Positions 42,830 through 53,926 are shown, counted from the stretch's first letter. The stretch is DNA of 64,000 bases from Symbiodinium natans (GCA_905221605.1 CAJNDS010000569.1:656514-720513), one strand, 5' to 3'. The notes: generated by a model from the letters alone, not told the origin. Program-made: numbers and translations.

Positions 42830-43760
42830 GGGCTTCGCGTCACACTCAACTCAACGGCCTCTTCCCCGAGCTGCGCCCAGGCAGACGCGCCCCCGACACC
42901 CGGGGGTCCCCCAGCAGCTCGGCAGGGAGGCAGCGGTGAAGATCCCCATCCTTGGGAGGAGGTGGGGGATAGGGTTCAGGGTTTAGGGGTTTTTGCGTTC
43001 TTTGTTTTTGCCAGCCAGGGTTCTTTTGTTTAGGGTTTAGGGTTTAGAGGGTTTTCTCGGTGCTGTCTTCTCTGGTATTCCAGGATTGGGTTCAGGGTTT
43101 AGGGCGTTTCGGGTGTTTTGGGGGCTTTTGGGAGCAAGGGGGCGGAGCCATTGATTTTCAGAGCGCAAGCAGTTTTGGAGTTGCTGATGCTTTGTGCTGC
43201 AAACGGCCCATACAAGAGGCACCGTATTTTGCCGATCTTCGTACGCCTGGTTTCCGCCGCACCCCAACAATAATTTTAGACCCTCACCCGAAACCGTCGG
43301 CTGTCTCAAACACAGAGTCCCATGCGCAACACTGCACAAAACCCTGAGCCTCACATACGCACCTGAACACACCTGAACTACTTGGAGGCTCAGGGGTGAT
43401 TTGTGGGTTATAGGCACCCTAAACAAGGTTATTTCCAGTCACAACTCTTACTACCCTGGCTATAACCCTATTTGTCTTAAGTACCCATGACCTCCGAGTA
43501 AACAGGAACCTGTTGAGCTCAGGGCTGAAGAAAGCAGGGCGGGGCATGGGAGTTTTGGAGTGTCAACGGCGGGCCTTGGGACCTGTAGAAAGTTAAGGGC
43601 GACAGGGCTCAAGTGTGCAAGGGTTATGTAGGATGTCATGTGCAGACTTTGATTCGCAGACTTACCACTCTAAACCCTCACCCTAAACCTCAAACCCTGT
43701 ACTTCCTGCACTCCACCCCCCCCCCCCACTCCCCCAAACAAAAAACTCAATCAATTGGTG
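42830..43760. other. No gene recognised
   Basis: A 129-codon minus ORF (43037-43426) begins outside and ends inside telomere-like words (NALNPEPNPGIP), so it is not convincing. C runs lie at 43720. Confidence 0.45.
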
Positions 43761-43774
43761 CTGGTGAACCATTG

Positions 43775-43880
43775 ATCCCTAAACCCTAAAACCCACCCTA
43801 AACACTAAACATCTCTAAACCCTAAAAACCCTAAACCTAAACCCTAAACATCCCTAAACCCTAAAAACCCTAAAACCCCT
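43775..43880 (-). repeat. Degenerate CCCTAAA array with ACATC spacers
   Basis: CCCTAAACATC and CCTAAAAACCCTAAA recur two to three times before a CTCTCTCT run. Confidence 0.75.
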
Positions 43881-44170
43881 CTCTCTCTCTCACAGGCGCT
43901 CAGTCAATGTCAGGCCTGTCGTGGCATCACAGCCAGCACAAAAGAGGCAATGGCCCGCGACCACTGCACTTACAGGATCGGCAGTGGCTCTTTGACCACC
44001 CTAAAACCCCTAAACCCTAAATCCTAAACCCCAAGCCCCAACCCCTAAACCCTAAACCCCCCATCACAACACCCCGCCCGGCGTCCAGCGGAACGCAACG
44101 CAAGCCGGCGGTGGTCGCGCCGACGGCCTGGCCGAAGTTGTGGAGGAGCTGGGCGGCCTCGGACTCGATT

Positions 44171-44248
44171 TAGGGTTTAGGGTTTAGGGCTTAGGGTTTA
44201 GTGTTTAGGGCTTAGGGCTTAGTGTTTAGGGTTCGGCATTTAGGGAGA
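44171..44248 (+). repeat. TTTAGGG array with CTTAGGG and TTTAGTG
   Basis: Ten units, about half variant. Confidence 0.85.
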
Positions 44249-44398
44249 CTCGAAAGCTCAAGCAGAGAGGTGAAAGGGTTTGACTTGAGGCTTAATTGGT
44301 TTGTTAGGGGTTTTAATTCTGGGGATTAAAGGGTGGGGAAGTGGGGGGGGGGGGGGCGGGGGGAACTAGGCTGGGGTGTAGAATGACCTGCAAGTTTT

Positions 44399-44405
44399 GT
44401 GTGTG

Positions 44406-44437
<32 letters not shown>

Positions 44438-44439
44438 TT
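44399..44439. repeat. GT dinucleotide followed by GTGC tetranucleotide repeat
   Basis: About ten GT units change to five GTGC units, a compound microsatellite. Confidence 0.9.
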
Positions 44440-44984
44440 TGTTTGTGTTTTTGGGGGCTTCGGGTTCAGGAATTAGAGAAAGCGCCCCAGAAAATGGCAT
44501 GAAAGTGTAGTGCAGGGAAGGCCACCCCTGACTGGAGAAACTTTGTGGAACAAGGGCTGCAAGGGGTATAGGCTATGAGGTTTGCAAGTTTTGGGGCTTT
44601 TGGAGGGCTTAGGATCCATTCGCACCGAGTCCGAGGGCCCTTGTCAAAGACGCCTCAAGCAAGAGTGGTCCAAAACCCAAAACCCAAAACCCCAAAACCC
44701 TAAACCCCTAAACCCCAAAACCCTAAACCCATCCTAGGTATGGCCGCGGACTTCGCAGACGATGCGCCCATGTCTTGTAAAGTAGGCTGGCGCCCAGAAA
44801 AAAGGATTGTGGATGATTAAGGATGATTTCGGGGCCATTCGAAACTCATCTTGCGGGCCCCAGACCTGGGGATTCTTGGGTGACCACCAAAAAACTGGAC
44901 TTTGAAAACATCCTAAACCCTATGAGCCCTAACACCCTAAAAATCCTAGCGCCCGCGCCCTAACACCCCAGCACAAAAATCCCG

Positions 44985-45160
44985 TAAACCCTATAACTCT
45001 CTAAACCCTACAACCCCTATAAAGCCTATAAACCTAACAAACCCTATAAACCCTACCAGCACTATAAAACCTATAAGCCCTATCAACGCTATCCACGCTA
45101 TCAACCCTGTATACCCTGTCAACCCTACAAACCCTATAAACCCTAAGCCCTATACTGTTG
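44985..45160 (-). repeat. Degenerate CCCTATAAA 9-mer field
   Basis: About eighteen diverged units (CCCTATAAA, CCTATCAA, GCTATCCA, CCCTGTCAA). A similar field continues at 45385-45545 beyond a poly-C repeat. Confidence 0.75.
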
Positions 45161-45176
45161 CACCCGGTTTAGTCTG

Positions 45177-45332
45177 CCCCCCCCCCCCCCCCCCCCCCCA
45201 GAGCAGTCGAAGTTGGCTTTCACCTTGTTTGCACGGCCCAAGGGTTTCATATGACTTCAATAGGGAGGAGTTTGTACAAGTGTAAAAGGGGCAGCGATGC
45301 CCGGCAATTGATTTTAAAGGAGCGCCCGCGCA
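45177..45332. repeat. Poly-C-led dispersed repeat, copy 2
   Basis: A 23-base C run, then CAGTCGAAGTTGGCTTTCAC, CTTGTTTGCACGGCCCAAGG and TAGGGAGGAGTTTGTACAAG, alignable to copy 1 over about 150 bp. Nothing coding is recognised. Confidence 0.6.
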
Positions 45333-45544
45333 GAATTTTCTTACGACAGCCGGACGAGTTGACTTAATTCAGGATAAAGCCTCAACCCTATAAACCCTAA
45401 CCCAAAACCCTACAAACTCTAAATCCCTACAAACCCTAAACCCCTTTGAAACCCTAAAAATTGCAAAACCCTCCAAAAATCTTATATACGCTACAAGTAT
45501 ACCCTACAAACCCCACGAACCCTTAGCCCTACAGCCCGCAGACA

Positions 45545-45603
45545 ACCCTAAACCCTAAACCCTAAACCCTAAACCCTAAACCCTAAACCCTAAACCCTAA
45601 ACC
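45545..45603 (-). repeat. CCCTAAA array, 8 units
   Basis: Perfect, ending CCCCCCAG. Confidence 0.95.
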
Positions 45604-45701
45604 CCCCAGAACCCGCAGGCAGCTGAGCTTCGGCCGCCGGCCCCCCGCGAGAGACGCCCCTCTTCCGGAGCTCCTCCAAAGCGGCTTCGAGAGCCGCATC
45701 C

Positions 45702-45754
45702 TGGGTTTAGGGTTTAGGGTTTAGGGTTTAGGGTTTAGGGTTTAGGGTTTAGGG
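45702..45754 (+). repeat. TTTAGGG array, 7 units
   Basis: Perfect and opposite in orientation to the array 100 bp to its left. Degenerate units continue to 45900. Confidence 0.95.
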
Positions 45755-46296
45755 CTACAAAAGGGCTTAGGAGGGTTGAGGGTTTAGGGTTTATATAAGG
45801 TTTAGGGTTTAGGAAGTTTGGGGAGTTCGGGGAGTTTAGGGTGTAGGGCTAGTTTAGGGAGTTCAGGGTTTCGGGTTTAGGCTAGTTTAGGATTTAGGGT
45901 TCAGCCCTCCCTGAAAAAGAAAAACGAAAAAGCCCAAAGCAAGGTAAAAGGCAAAGTTGTAACAGTGTAACATATTGTATAACATACGGCATTGGGAGGG
46001 ATCCTCTCAACTTTTTTGTTTGGGGGGGAGATGTTAGCGGAAGGGGATACGGGACTTCATGAGAGCTCATCCTCCAAGCGACAGCGTGAACAGCGACCCT
46101 GGAAAGGGTTTAAGCAAAATGCAGCTGTGCGGACACAAACTAAACCCTCCACCCCAAGTAATCCTTAAACTCCAAATCTTTAAACTTTAACCTAGTGGGG
46201 GCCCCAAACCCCAAACCCTTGTAGGAAGCTATTGACTGTGGCTGGCCCCGGACAGACCTTAGGGTGACGAATTGCAGATTGAGGGCTTCTTGATAA

Positions 46297-46453
46297 TGTG
46301 TATAAGGAGGGACCCCTAGAAGGGACCCTTGATCTTATTCCCCTATGTAACCCCTATATATACCTTATATAGTAATATGCCTAAGAAGCCCCCAAATAAC
46401 CCGTAAATAACCCCGAAGGTCTCTTGTTAGGGACCCTCCTATAGTCCCTTGAT
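46297..46453. mobile_element. Dispersed inverted-repeat element, ATAAGGAGGGACCC type
   Basis: TATAAGGAGGGACCCCTAGA and GGGACCCTTGATCTT at the left are mirrored by TAGGGACCCTCCTATAG and TCCCTTGATCTTGATCTT at the right. CCCCTATATATACCTTATAT is at the centre. Confidence 0.6.
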
Positions 46454-46846
46454 CTTGATCTTGAGGGTTTCAGGCTGGGGCTGAATTATGAGCAGGGAAG
46501 GCTTCGGTGACTGGAACGCACACGTTGCCGAACGCAGGCTGTTTAAAAAAACACCACTGCAATCACTACTTCGCTCCAGACAGGGCTCCTGAAACAACAT
46601 CGGTCACGTGGCCCAGGAAGCACCCAAATGCTACACTGAACTTGAAACCCTGATAAAAAAAATATAATTTTAGCTGTTCCTTGGGAATTAATAATTAAAC
46701 TACCCAAAAAAGCAAAAGACTCCAAAGTATCCCCAAGAATGGGGGGGTTGATGTATTTATGACTCTTATGGAACCCAAAGACGGCCAAGCTTCCAAGAAG
46801 GCCTCCTCGTCCACAGCTACACGGCTCAGCTCCTAACGGCAAAGGG

Positions 46847-46910
46847 CCTAAACCCTAAACTAAAGGGTTTAGGGTTTAGGGTTTAGGGTTTAGGGTTTAG
46901 GGTTTAGGGT
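46847..46910. repeat. Divergent telomeric array: CCCTAAA x2 then TTTAGGG x7
   Basis: CCTAAACCCTAAACTAAAGGG switches strand; this is the opposite polarity to the 14.0-kb inversion. Confidence 0.85.
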
Positions 46911-47799
46911 CCCACAACCCTCAAACCCTAACACCCTAAACCCTGAGTCCTAAATTCTAAACCCCAAATCGTTTGGGGGGCGGGGGCATCCCGTAAGTAC
47001 AGGTAGGGTGCCATGGGGTCTTCAGTAACAGTTACCGAACGCCTTGGCCCCTGAACCCTCTAAGTATGCTTCGTTTCCTACAGGGGAGTTACCTCCCAAA
47101 TGTAGGTCTACTATAAGCCATGAAACTTCTCCCCCGCGGCTCTCTGTGCAGGTGTTATTTATAAACCATAAACCCTAAACCCTAAATCCTACATTTCTGA
47201 AGCGGCAACTACGTGAGCTGCATCCCTCTGCAAGTTGCCTCTCTGGCCCCTCAACCCTGAGACGCCACCCGCAAACCCCAACTTTCTAGATCCCCAAATA
47301 CCTCAGCGAACCTCAAACCCTAACCCTAGACTCCTAGACCCTAAACCCTCTCTCCAAACATGCCCCCCGAAACCCGTATTAGGATCCCGGACCCCAAGTG
47401 CCTATATCCTGCTGGTTGGAAATGGAGCCGTCCTACACCCGACACCCTAAACCCCTTATAAGCACGGACTGAGGAGGCCGCCGGCAACACCTGAAAGCAG
47501 GGCCTTCTTGCCTTTAACCCTTGTTTTTTTGCAACCGGGCTCATTGCTGCTGGGACCTGGCTTCCCCTTTTACGGCTAGGACTGCTGCACTGCCTGCCTG
47601 GGACCTTCTACCTGGCTTCCCCTAAACCCTAAACCCTAGTTCCAGTCAGAGGCTCCGTGTCGCAGCCAGGCGGGCCAGGCTGCTCCAGGAACCAGATGGC
47701 GCGGCGCTCGATGCGCGACCTGGGCCTCAGCAGCTTCGAGCTACGAGTTGGGTTTAGGGTTTAGGGTATAGGGTTTAGGGTTTCGGGTTTGAGGTATAC

Positions 47800-47860
47800 G
47801 TACATAAGGAGGGATGCCTAGAAGGAACCCTTCATCTTATCCCTATATAGCCGACAAAAC
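47800..47860. mobile_element. Same dispersed type, left-end fragment
   Basis: ACATAAGGAGGGATGCCTAG and AAGGAACCCTTCATCTTATC match the first 50 bp of the 46.3-kb copy. Confidence 0.5.
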
Positions 47861-48168
47861 AGACAAAAGACTGACAAAAGAAGGTCGGCGAACGGGTGCT
47901 GGAGTCTGGCTTTGGGAGGCAGTTGGAGGACATGCGGAGGGTTTGGAAGTCTTTGGCTTCCAGGGTATTATTGAGACTTTGCTGTCTTTGGGCTTTGAGG
48001 TTTAAGAGCCAAACACGGTGACCCAAAGACTTCCATGGCTCAAGCATGGTGACCCAAACGATCCTATAGCCCAAACTGGTTTCCCTGCATGCCCAGCTGA
48101 TGACTCGGGCCTCCCTGGCTGTCGAGCAGTGCACGTGGCCCCTGACTTGCAATTTGCTCCCTCTCCTG

Positions 48169-49383
48169 TCAAGGGGCATGTCCCAAGCAGCCAAGACGTG
48201 AGCCGCTTGGCGCGCGAGCTCCATCCAAAACAACCGAGCGCCACTCCTCATCTGGGAACGTCTCCTCAGCTGGAAACCGAAAGCTCCAGAGGCCAACCGA
48301 AGATGCCCGCCGTCCCGCACACATTCTGGAGATGACATCTCTGCAGACGCCGGTCTGTGCAGAGGCATCCTTGATCGATGCAAACCAAGCCCACGAACCA
48401 GATGTTCCCATCTGTGCCTCCACCACCTTGCCTTTGATCCGTGCCTTCTGATGTTCGGTGCGGCGAGAATATGCGTGGAGCGTGTTCTGAGACGGTGTTA
48501 CATACTCCAGGTTTTCCACGTGGTTGTTGCCTCGGTCAGCATCCTTGTGGTGCACGTGCATATCTGGTGAAGGTGGCCGACCAAGGAAGGTCCCCGCAAC
48601 CAGGCGGTGAACACGATATTCACGGCCTGCCTTTTTCACAAGATAGTAGCCGGCAGGGCCACAATACCCCCTAGAGATGAATCGATGCTTGCATGTTTCG
48701 GAATAAACTCGACCATGGCTGCTTACTAAGAGATTCAGAATGATGAGATCCTCCCCTGCATGTCTAGCCTGCTTCCAAACCTCATCATGTGCGAGTGGCT
48801 CTGGCTTGCAGTCGTCCGCATACTTGAATCTAAACCAAGTGCCATTCCCGTGGCAGCGTTCTGTGAGCCCTCTGCAGCACTGTGATATGCAGTCCTGCCG
48901 AACCTCCAATACGCGTGCAGCTTCAGACTGCGAATTGCAATGGGACCAAGAGACATCTCCGCACGCCTGCCAAAGCACAGCCTTGCCAAGCTTTGCAGCA
49001 GGACGGCGTGTTATGTTGGTCCTCCAACTGTGAAGGACATTCTCTGATGCAGTGACATACTCTAGATTTCGAACATGGTTGTGCAGCTTGTCGTTGTCTA
49101 TGTGATTCACTTGCCATTTGTTGGCACTTGGCGGCGGGCCGAGGAATGCAGCAGCCACTAAACGATGAACCATGTAAGAGTTGCCTTCCACTCGCACGCG
49201 GCGATACCCTGTGCAACTAAGAGAGCCGTAGCTAACCAGGCCAGTGGACGATCGCACGCGGCCGAAGGAGCTTACCTGCCACGAGCTCATCCAACAAACG
49301 TGCAATCTGAAGGGTGGTACGAAGCCCAGCTTTCCACGAGTTGCCCATGCCGGCATGTGCAAGTCGCGGCTGATTCTACGCAT
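48169..49383 (-). CDS. Tandem NUMOD4-HNH-NUMOD1 endonuclease-like protein (two modules, probably partial)
   Basis: A 404-residue ORF with two homologous modules. Module 1 (about residues 35-186) has the NUMOD4-type end WQVSSFGRVRS, then HRLVAAAFLG, the HNH core VNHIDNDKLHNHVRNLEYVT (about 92-111), and a NUMOD1-like helix-turn-helix stretch (SQSEAARVLEVRQDCISQ). Module 2 (about 199-370) repeats the order: DEVWK..LLVSSHGRVYS, HRLVAGTFLG, VHHKDADRGNNHVENLEYVT (about 277-296), then a second NUMOD1-like part (KDASAQTGVCRDVISRM). The core His and Asn residues are kept in both. Such architecture is known from phage and organelle homing endonucleases; nuclear copies are, to my knowledge, frequent in dinoflagellates. 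At 376-388 FPDEEWRSVVLDG looks like the start of a third NUMOD4, and the ORF then drifts to a stop, so a further exon or a truncation is likely. The first NUMOD4 also lacks its beginning, so the true start may lie upstream. The chosen ATG is simply the first in frame. No neighbour gene suggests a role; DNA binding or cleavage is inferred from family. Confidence 0.8.
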   Translation of the reverse strand: MRRISRDLHMPAWATRGKLGFVPPFRLHVCWMSSWQVSSFGRVRSSTGLVSYGSLSCTGYRRVRVEGNSYMVHRLVAAAFLGPPPSANKWQVNHIDNDKLHNHVRNLEYVTASENVLHSWRTNITRRPAAKLGKAVLWQACGDVSWSHCNSQSEAARVLEVRQDCISQCCRGLTERCHGNGTWFRFKYADDCKPEPLAHDEVWKQARHAGEDLIILNLLVSSHGRVYSETCKHRFISRGYCGPAGYYLVKKAGREYRVHRLVAGTFLGRPPSPDMHVHHKDADRGNNHVENLEYVTPSQNTLHAYSRRTEHQKARIKGKVVEAQMGTSGSWAWFASIKDASAQTGVCRDVISRMCAGRRASSVGLWSFRFPAEETFPDEEWRSVVLDGARAPSGSRLGCLGHAP

Positions 49384-50115
49384 TCAAGCCTAAACCCAAT
49401 ACCCTTTAACCCTGATGCCCTAGAATCTTCAAACCTGTAAACCTTTCAACCCTATACCCAGGCCAGCCAGATTCGAAAATAGCACCCTTCTCGCTTGGTC
49501 CGCTGCCTTCAAAGCTCTCCTCGAAAGTACCCTCGTAAAACTCGAAGGCATTGGCCTAAACCCTGTAGATCGACTAAGTTGAAGGTTGGGCGTTCCCTCC
49601 TTCAGGCGTTCACATCCCATAACTCGGAACTGGAGCATCAGCTCTGACCTGAAAGGCCCTTGACCCTAACACCTGCCACCAAGTAAACGGAGACGAAACC
49701 AAAATTCCCTGAACTCCCATGCCAAGGCGTGCCCTCAGCAACTGCTCTCCTCTACTCTAATGGGTAGTGTATAGGGTTTTGGGTTGGGGTTTAGGGTTTA
49801 GGGTTTACAAAAAGGCCGATTAGGAAGTGCTGGTGTCTATGTGCGGGCTTGGGGGTGTTAGGGCTCTTGGTCTGACTGCGGACCCGAAAAACCCAAACCT
49901 TTGAACAAAGCCTCCTAGACCCTCAACCCCACAAGCCCTGTAGGCCTCACAAGCCCTAAACCCTAACTACACCCTAAACCCTAACCATACCCTAAACCCT
50001 AAACCCTTAGACCAAACCCTTTTTGCATCCGGACTCCCGTGGGCCCAAACCCTAAACCACAAACCCCAAACTCCGCAAGCTCTGTAAGCCTCCCAAAAAA
50101 AAACGAACTTCGAAA

Positions 50116-50151
50116 CCTAAACCCTAAACCCTAAACCCTAAACCCTAAACG
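50116..50151 (-). repeat. CCCTAAA array, 5 units
   Basis: Perfect after an initial CCTAAA. Confidence 0.95.
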
Positions 50152-50719
50152 TTCCAAGCAGCCTTCCAGGGCTCGACCAGGTCGACTCCGCGGCTCTCCG
50201 AAGATCGTTCACGGAGATGGGCCGGGAAGGGGCCTCACCAGAAGGTTTCGACTCTCACACGGGCAGCGCGGGAGAAGGTTTAGGGTTTCGGGTTTAGGGC
50301 TTTTGAGGCTTAGTTTCGGGTTTGGGGGTCAGGGTTCAGGGTGAAAGGAGTTATAGGAGTTATAGGGTTATAGGGTTTTAGGGTTAAGGGACCTTTTTTC
50401 CCCTCCTGAAACCCTCAAGGCTTAGGGCTTTGTAGGGTTTAGGTGAAGAACCCTAAACTCTAAGACGCTTTAGAGTCCTCCTGATGGCCTTATAGAGTCA
50501 AGAGGGTTTACCTTAAAGAAGGAGCTTTAGTTTAGGGTGCAGCTCTAGGCACCTCTGTCATCATTTGGAGGGTTTAGGGTTTGACAATTGCCGTTTAGGG
50601 CGAGGATTCTTCAGGGTCTCGACCCTCGTGGAATGCGGGGCGTTCATGACCACGCGTGTGCTTTTACCAGATCGGAGTTTACGAAAATAGCGGACCCCTT
50701 GAAATAGACCTCCGAATAC

Positions 50720-50781
50720 TAGGTTCCCTTATAATAAGGACCCCAATAAGGGCCCCCTAATTTCGGAAACCCCCCTACATG
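50720..50781. mobile_element. Family C fragment
   Basis: CTAGGTTCCCTTATAATAAG, CCCCAATAAGGGCCCCC and TTTCGGAAACCCCCCTACAT correspond to one half of family C. A second short piece (AAGGTACCCCTAATTCCGG) lies at about 50870-50897, beyond a telomeric array. Confidence 0.55.
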
Positions 50782-50788
50782 TATCACA

Positions 50789-50837
50789 CAGCCCTTAATT
50801 GGGATGATAGTACCCCCTAGTATAATCCCCATAGTAA
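50789..50837. mobile_element. MITE family A fragment cut by a telomeric array
   Basis: CAGCCCTTAATTGGGATGAT and AGTACCCCCTAGTATAATCC are the middle of family A. The copy passes through CATAGTAAAA into three CCCTAAA units and does not resume. Confidence 0.6.
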
Positions 50838-50989
50838 AACCCTAAACCCTAAACCCTAAACCATACAATAAGGTACCCCTAATTCCGGAAACCCCCAGAT
50901 GGCCTCAAGGCGGCTTTCCTGCCTCAGAGGCGTCGGCTGCGTCCTTCTTTCCTTGGAGAAGGCTGGGCTTCGGGCTTCAAAGCCTACAC

Positions 50990-51094
50990 CCTAAACCCTA
51001 AACCCTAAACCCTCAACCCTAAACCCTAAACCAGTAACCCTAAACTCTAAACCCTAAACCCTAAACTCCCTGAAACCTAAACCCTAAACCCTAT
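50990..51094 (-). repeat. CCCTAAA array, interrupted
   Basis: Twelve units, with CCCTCAA, CCAGTAA and CTCCCTGAA interruptions. Confidence 0.9.
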
Positions 51095-51684
51095 TGAGCC
51101 CCAACTTGAACCCAAAAACCCTAAGAACCCGAAGCCCAAAACCGTTTCAGTCCTTTCTTTTCATCTGGACTTGTGCAAAGAAAGCCCCCTAAACCGGAAG
51201 CCTTCAAACCCTAAGCACTCAATAGGTTGAGCTCCAGACATCTTTCTTGACATGCATGGTTGAAGGCTTTCGGGTTTAGGTTTTGGGTTTCTTGGCATGC
51301 ACGGTTGAGGGTTCAGGGCTTAGGGGTGCTCCATGATCACTTCTCAAGATTCTGGATCGCTTATATGGCGCCCCCTCATCATATTGCGGCCCCTTCTATC
51401 AAGACTCCCAAGTAGCCATATAATCCCGGCCTACGTACCACTGTTGGAGAGATGGAACATGAGGGGCTCGTCTAAATTATGGGTTCTATTTGGTTCTGAA
51501 TTGACGTGCATTCTTTGTAATTAATTTAGGATTCAAGACATCAACCCCCTGATCCAAGCCAAGTGACGGGAGGATTGAGAGGCGCTGGCACAGTGTCGCG
51601 GCTGCCATTTGCTGCTGAAGGGTTTGGTTTGGCTTTCGCCTGGAACGCAGCTGCTTGGGCAAACCCTGAACTCTGACATCGGGT

Positions 51685-51787
51685 TCCTCTGTACCTGACT
51701 CTATTTACCTACAGGTTTGCTAGTAGATACCCCTTAATTCGTAGGTAGAACCCATAACATTGTAGTTAAGAAGGGTCCCAGGCATCA
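51685..51787. mobile_element. Inverted-repeat element family D
   Basis: TTTACCTACAGGTTTGCTAG, TACCCCTTAATTCGTAGGTA and GTAGTTAAGAAGGGTCCCAG recur in order at 52.74 and 56.39 kb. The ends pair as CCTGGGACCCTT-type inverted repeats. Confidence 0.65.
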
Positions 51788-51789
51788 AG

Positions 51790-51976
51790 GGACTAAAGGA
51801 AGGGACCTTGGGGGTTCTTTAGGGGTTTTTTAGGGGCTACTTAGGTATATAGGGACTACATAAGGTGTATCTATATATATATATATATGTTAATTTATGT
51901 ATAAATATATATACTGTATCTATGTGTATATAACCCCTATATATATGTATGTATAGGGGAACAAGATTAAGTAAAG
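51790..51976. mobile_element. Same dispersed type with expanded TA-rich centre
   Basis: AAGGGACTAAAGGAAGGGAC, TTTTAGGGGCTACTTAGGTA and TACATAAGGTG form one arm, and GGGGAACAAGATTAAGTAAA lies at the other end. The centre is about 90 bp of TATA/TGTA microsatellite. Confidence 0.5.
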
Positions 51977-52102
51977 GCAGATCCTGCGGCACCATCCCCT
52001 CGGCCTTCTTGCTGGGGCGGGCCTTGCTTGGGGCGCCGGGTGAGTCCTCCACCTGGGTCGATCCCCGATCTACTTCCCTAAGACCCTGAAACCCTGCACC
52101 CC

Positions 52103-52145
52103 AAACCCTAAACCCTAAACCCTAAACCCTAAACCCTAAACCCTA
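52103..52145 (-). repeat. CCCTAAA array, 6 units
   Basis: Perfect. Confidence 0.95.
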
Positions 52146-52234
52146 TGATGCCCTATATAAACCCTAAGCCCTGAGACGATATAAACCCCAAAATCCTCAA
52201 CCACTGGAAGCCTCGAAGGCGTGACGCTTTAGCC

Positions 52235-52350
52235 AGACCCAAGAATAACCAAAATGTCAAAGGGGGTACCCTTTTTGGTTGAAAGAGGCTTATCAGGGAA
52301 CCTAAACTCCCCCAACAAATTGGAAATACGGGGGCCCACACTGGGCCCTG
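52235..52350. mobile_element. Repeat element family H, diverged
   Basis: AGACCCAAGAATAACCAAAA, GGGTACCCTTTTTGGTTGAA and AGAGGCTTATCAGGGAACCT align with the 18.0-kb copy. The right end is GGCCCTGGACTT. Confidence 0.6.
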
Positions 52351-52735
52351 GACTTTGTGAGAATCCCAAGGCTAACGCTTCTGTAGGTCAAAGTTCGAAA
52401 GCATTCTTTAAAGAGTTCTTAGACAACCAATACACAGGTTGTTCGGGATTCTTGAAGCTGTGTCGAACATAATCTGCAGCATCGGCAGCCCGGAGCAACT
52501 TTCCGAGCTTGACTTCCTTGTGATGTTTTTCTTTTCCTCTGGACTTTACTCTAGACCCTGAACCCAAAACAAAAACACAAGGCAAGAGCAAGGACGACTT
52601 TGGCTTTCCCTGTGCGCTTCGGGGCAGAAGTCCGAAGCTCCGAACCTGCCCAAGCCCCTTCATGCAATGGGCATTTCCGAGTGCCCTGGACCCTAAGTGC
52701 CCCCTACATCCACGAAGATGAGCTGCGCAGCCTGC

Positions 52736-52822
52736 TGCACTTACCTTTTTTACAGTCAAGTAGTAACTGCCCCTTAATTAGTAGGTAAGAACCCATAAAG
52801 CTGTAGGCAAAAAGGGCCCCAG
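52736..52822. mobile_element. Inverted-repeat element family D
   Basis: CTTACCTTTTTTACAGTCAA, CTGCCCCTTAATTAGTAGGT and GTAGGCAAAAAGGGCCCCAG align with the 51.7-kb copy about 1 kb away. Confidence 0.65.
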
Positions 52823-52905
52823 GTAGTTCGACCTCCAATCGTAGTTCCAGTCTTGGGGGGGTACCAAATTGTCCGGGCGTACGGCAGAAGCTCTCACTTT
52901 CTGCT

Positions 52906-53002
52906 CTAGGGTGCCCCTTAAACTCCTCTGAAAAATATTCCTGAACCCTCTTCAACTCAAATAAGGGAAAATATACATGATCCCAAGGGTCTACCTAGTG
53001 AT
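52906..53002. mobile_element. Inverted-repeat element family F
   Basis: CTAGGGTGCCCCTTAAACTC at the left and ATCCCAAGGGTCTACCTAG at the right are inverted. The middle CCCTCTTCAACTCAAATAAG is uninterrupted. Confidence 0.7.
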
Positions 53003-53589
53003 TCCAAGCGTAAGCCCTGCTGGGCCCTGACAGCCGAGGCGCCAAGTCGGGAGGTGTGTCCAAGAGAGCCCCGAGAATGCGGCCTCTGGGGAGGGCGTGG
53101 AAGGAGCTTTATACCCTAAACCCTACACCCTTCATTTTTCCGGCGAGGACTGCTGCACTGCCTGCCTGGAGCCTAAACCCTAAACCCTGAACCGTAAAGC
53201 CTGTAACAATAGTCATAGGAGCGGGTGCCGCTGAAGAGGGATCAGGGACAGAAGACGGTGGCAGGCTCTTGCTTGGGGGCTAAAATTGCATATACTCCTG
53301 CGGCCAAAAACCCAGACAAGGTTTCCGCTGAGCATCGTTCCGTGTAACATCCGTTCCTACAGACAAAAAACCCTTGTCCCCAAAACCCTAAGCCCTTTTC
53401 CTTCATCCCTCAACCAGAACACTCAACTATTGAGCGGCAGGATGTTCGAAGACCTCCACTTCAATGCCTTTCCTGGATAACTTGTATGGTCCGGATAGGA
53501 GAATAATTAAGACAGTCAGGTATCCAAGAAAGGAACTGCGCTCGGGGTCTTGGCGGGTTGCTCTCAAAACCCACGCGTAGCGGCCCGGG

Positions 53590-53812
53590 GTTTAGGGTTT
53601 AGGGTTTCGACGCTCACCCTCACGCAAGGCAGGCTTAGCATTCTTGTTTTGGCACCAGGCTTAGGATTTAGGGCTTAGGGTTCATAAGGTTTGGGGTTGA
53701 AGGTTTAAATTTAGGGTTTATAAGGTTTGGGGTTTAGGGTTTAGGGTGCAGGGTTTGGGGTTTAGGGTTTAGGGTTTGGGGTTTGGGGTTTAGGGTTTCG
53801 GGTTTAGGGTCA
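53590..53812 (+). repeat. Discontinuous TTTAGGG field
   Basis: Three units at 53590, then from 53660 about eighteen diverged units including TTTATAAGG and TTTGGGG. Confidence 0.85.
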
Positions 53813-53926
53813 CGAAGCCCAGCTGCTCCCCCGGGAGAGGCGATGTGGAGACTCGCCGAACATGAGCCGCTCCAATGGTCTCAGTGTCGTTGCTTTGTTG
53901 TAGGGTTCAGGGTTTAGGGTTTATAG

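Noticed and set aside
47832-48383. 183-codon minus-strand ORF
   Set aside because: It overlaps the end of the HNH gene in another frame and shows no domain, so it is treated as a shadow.
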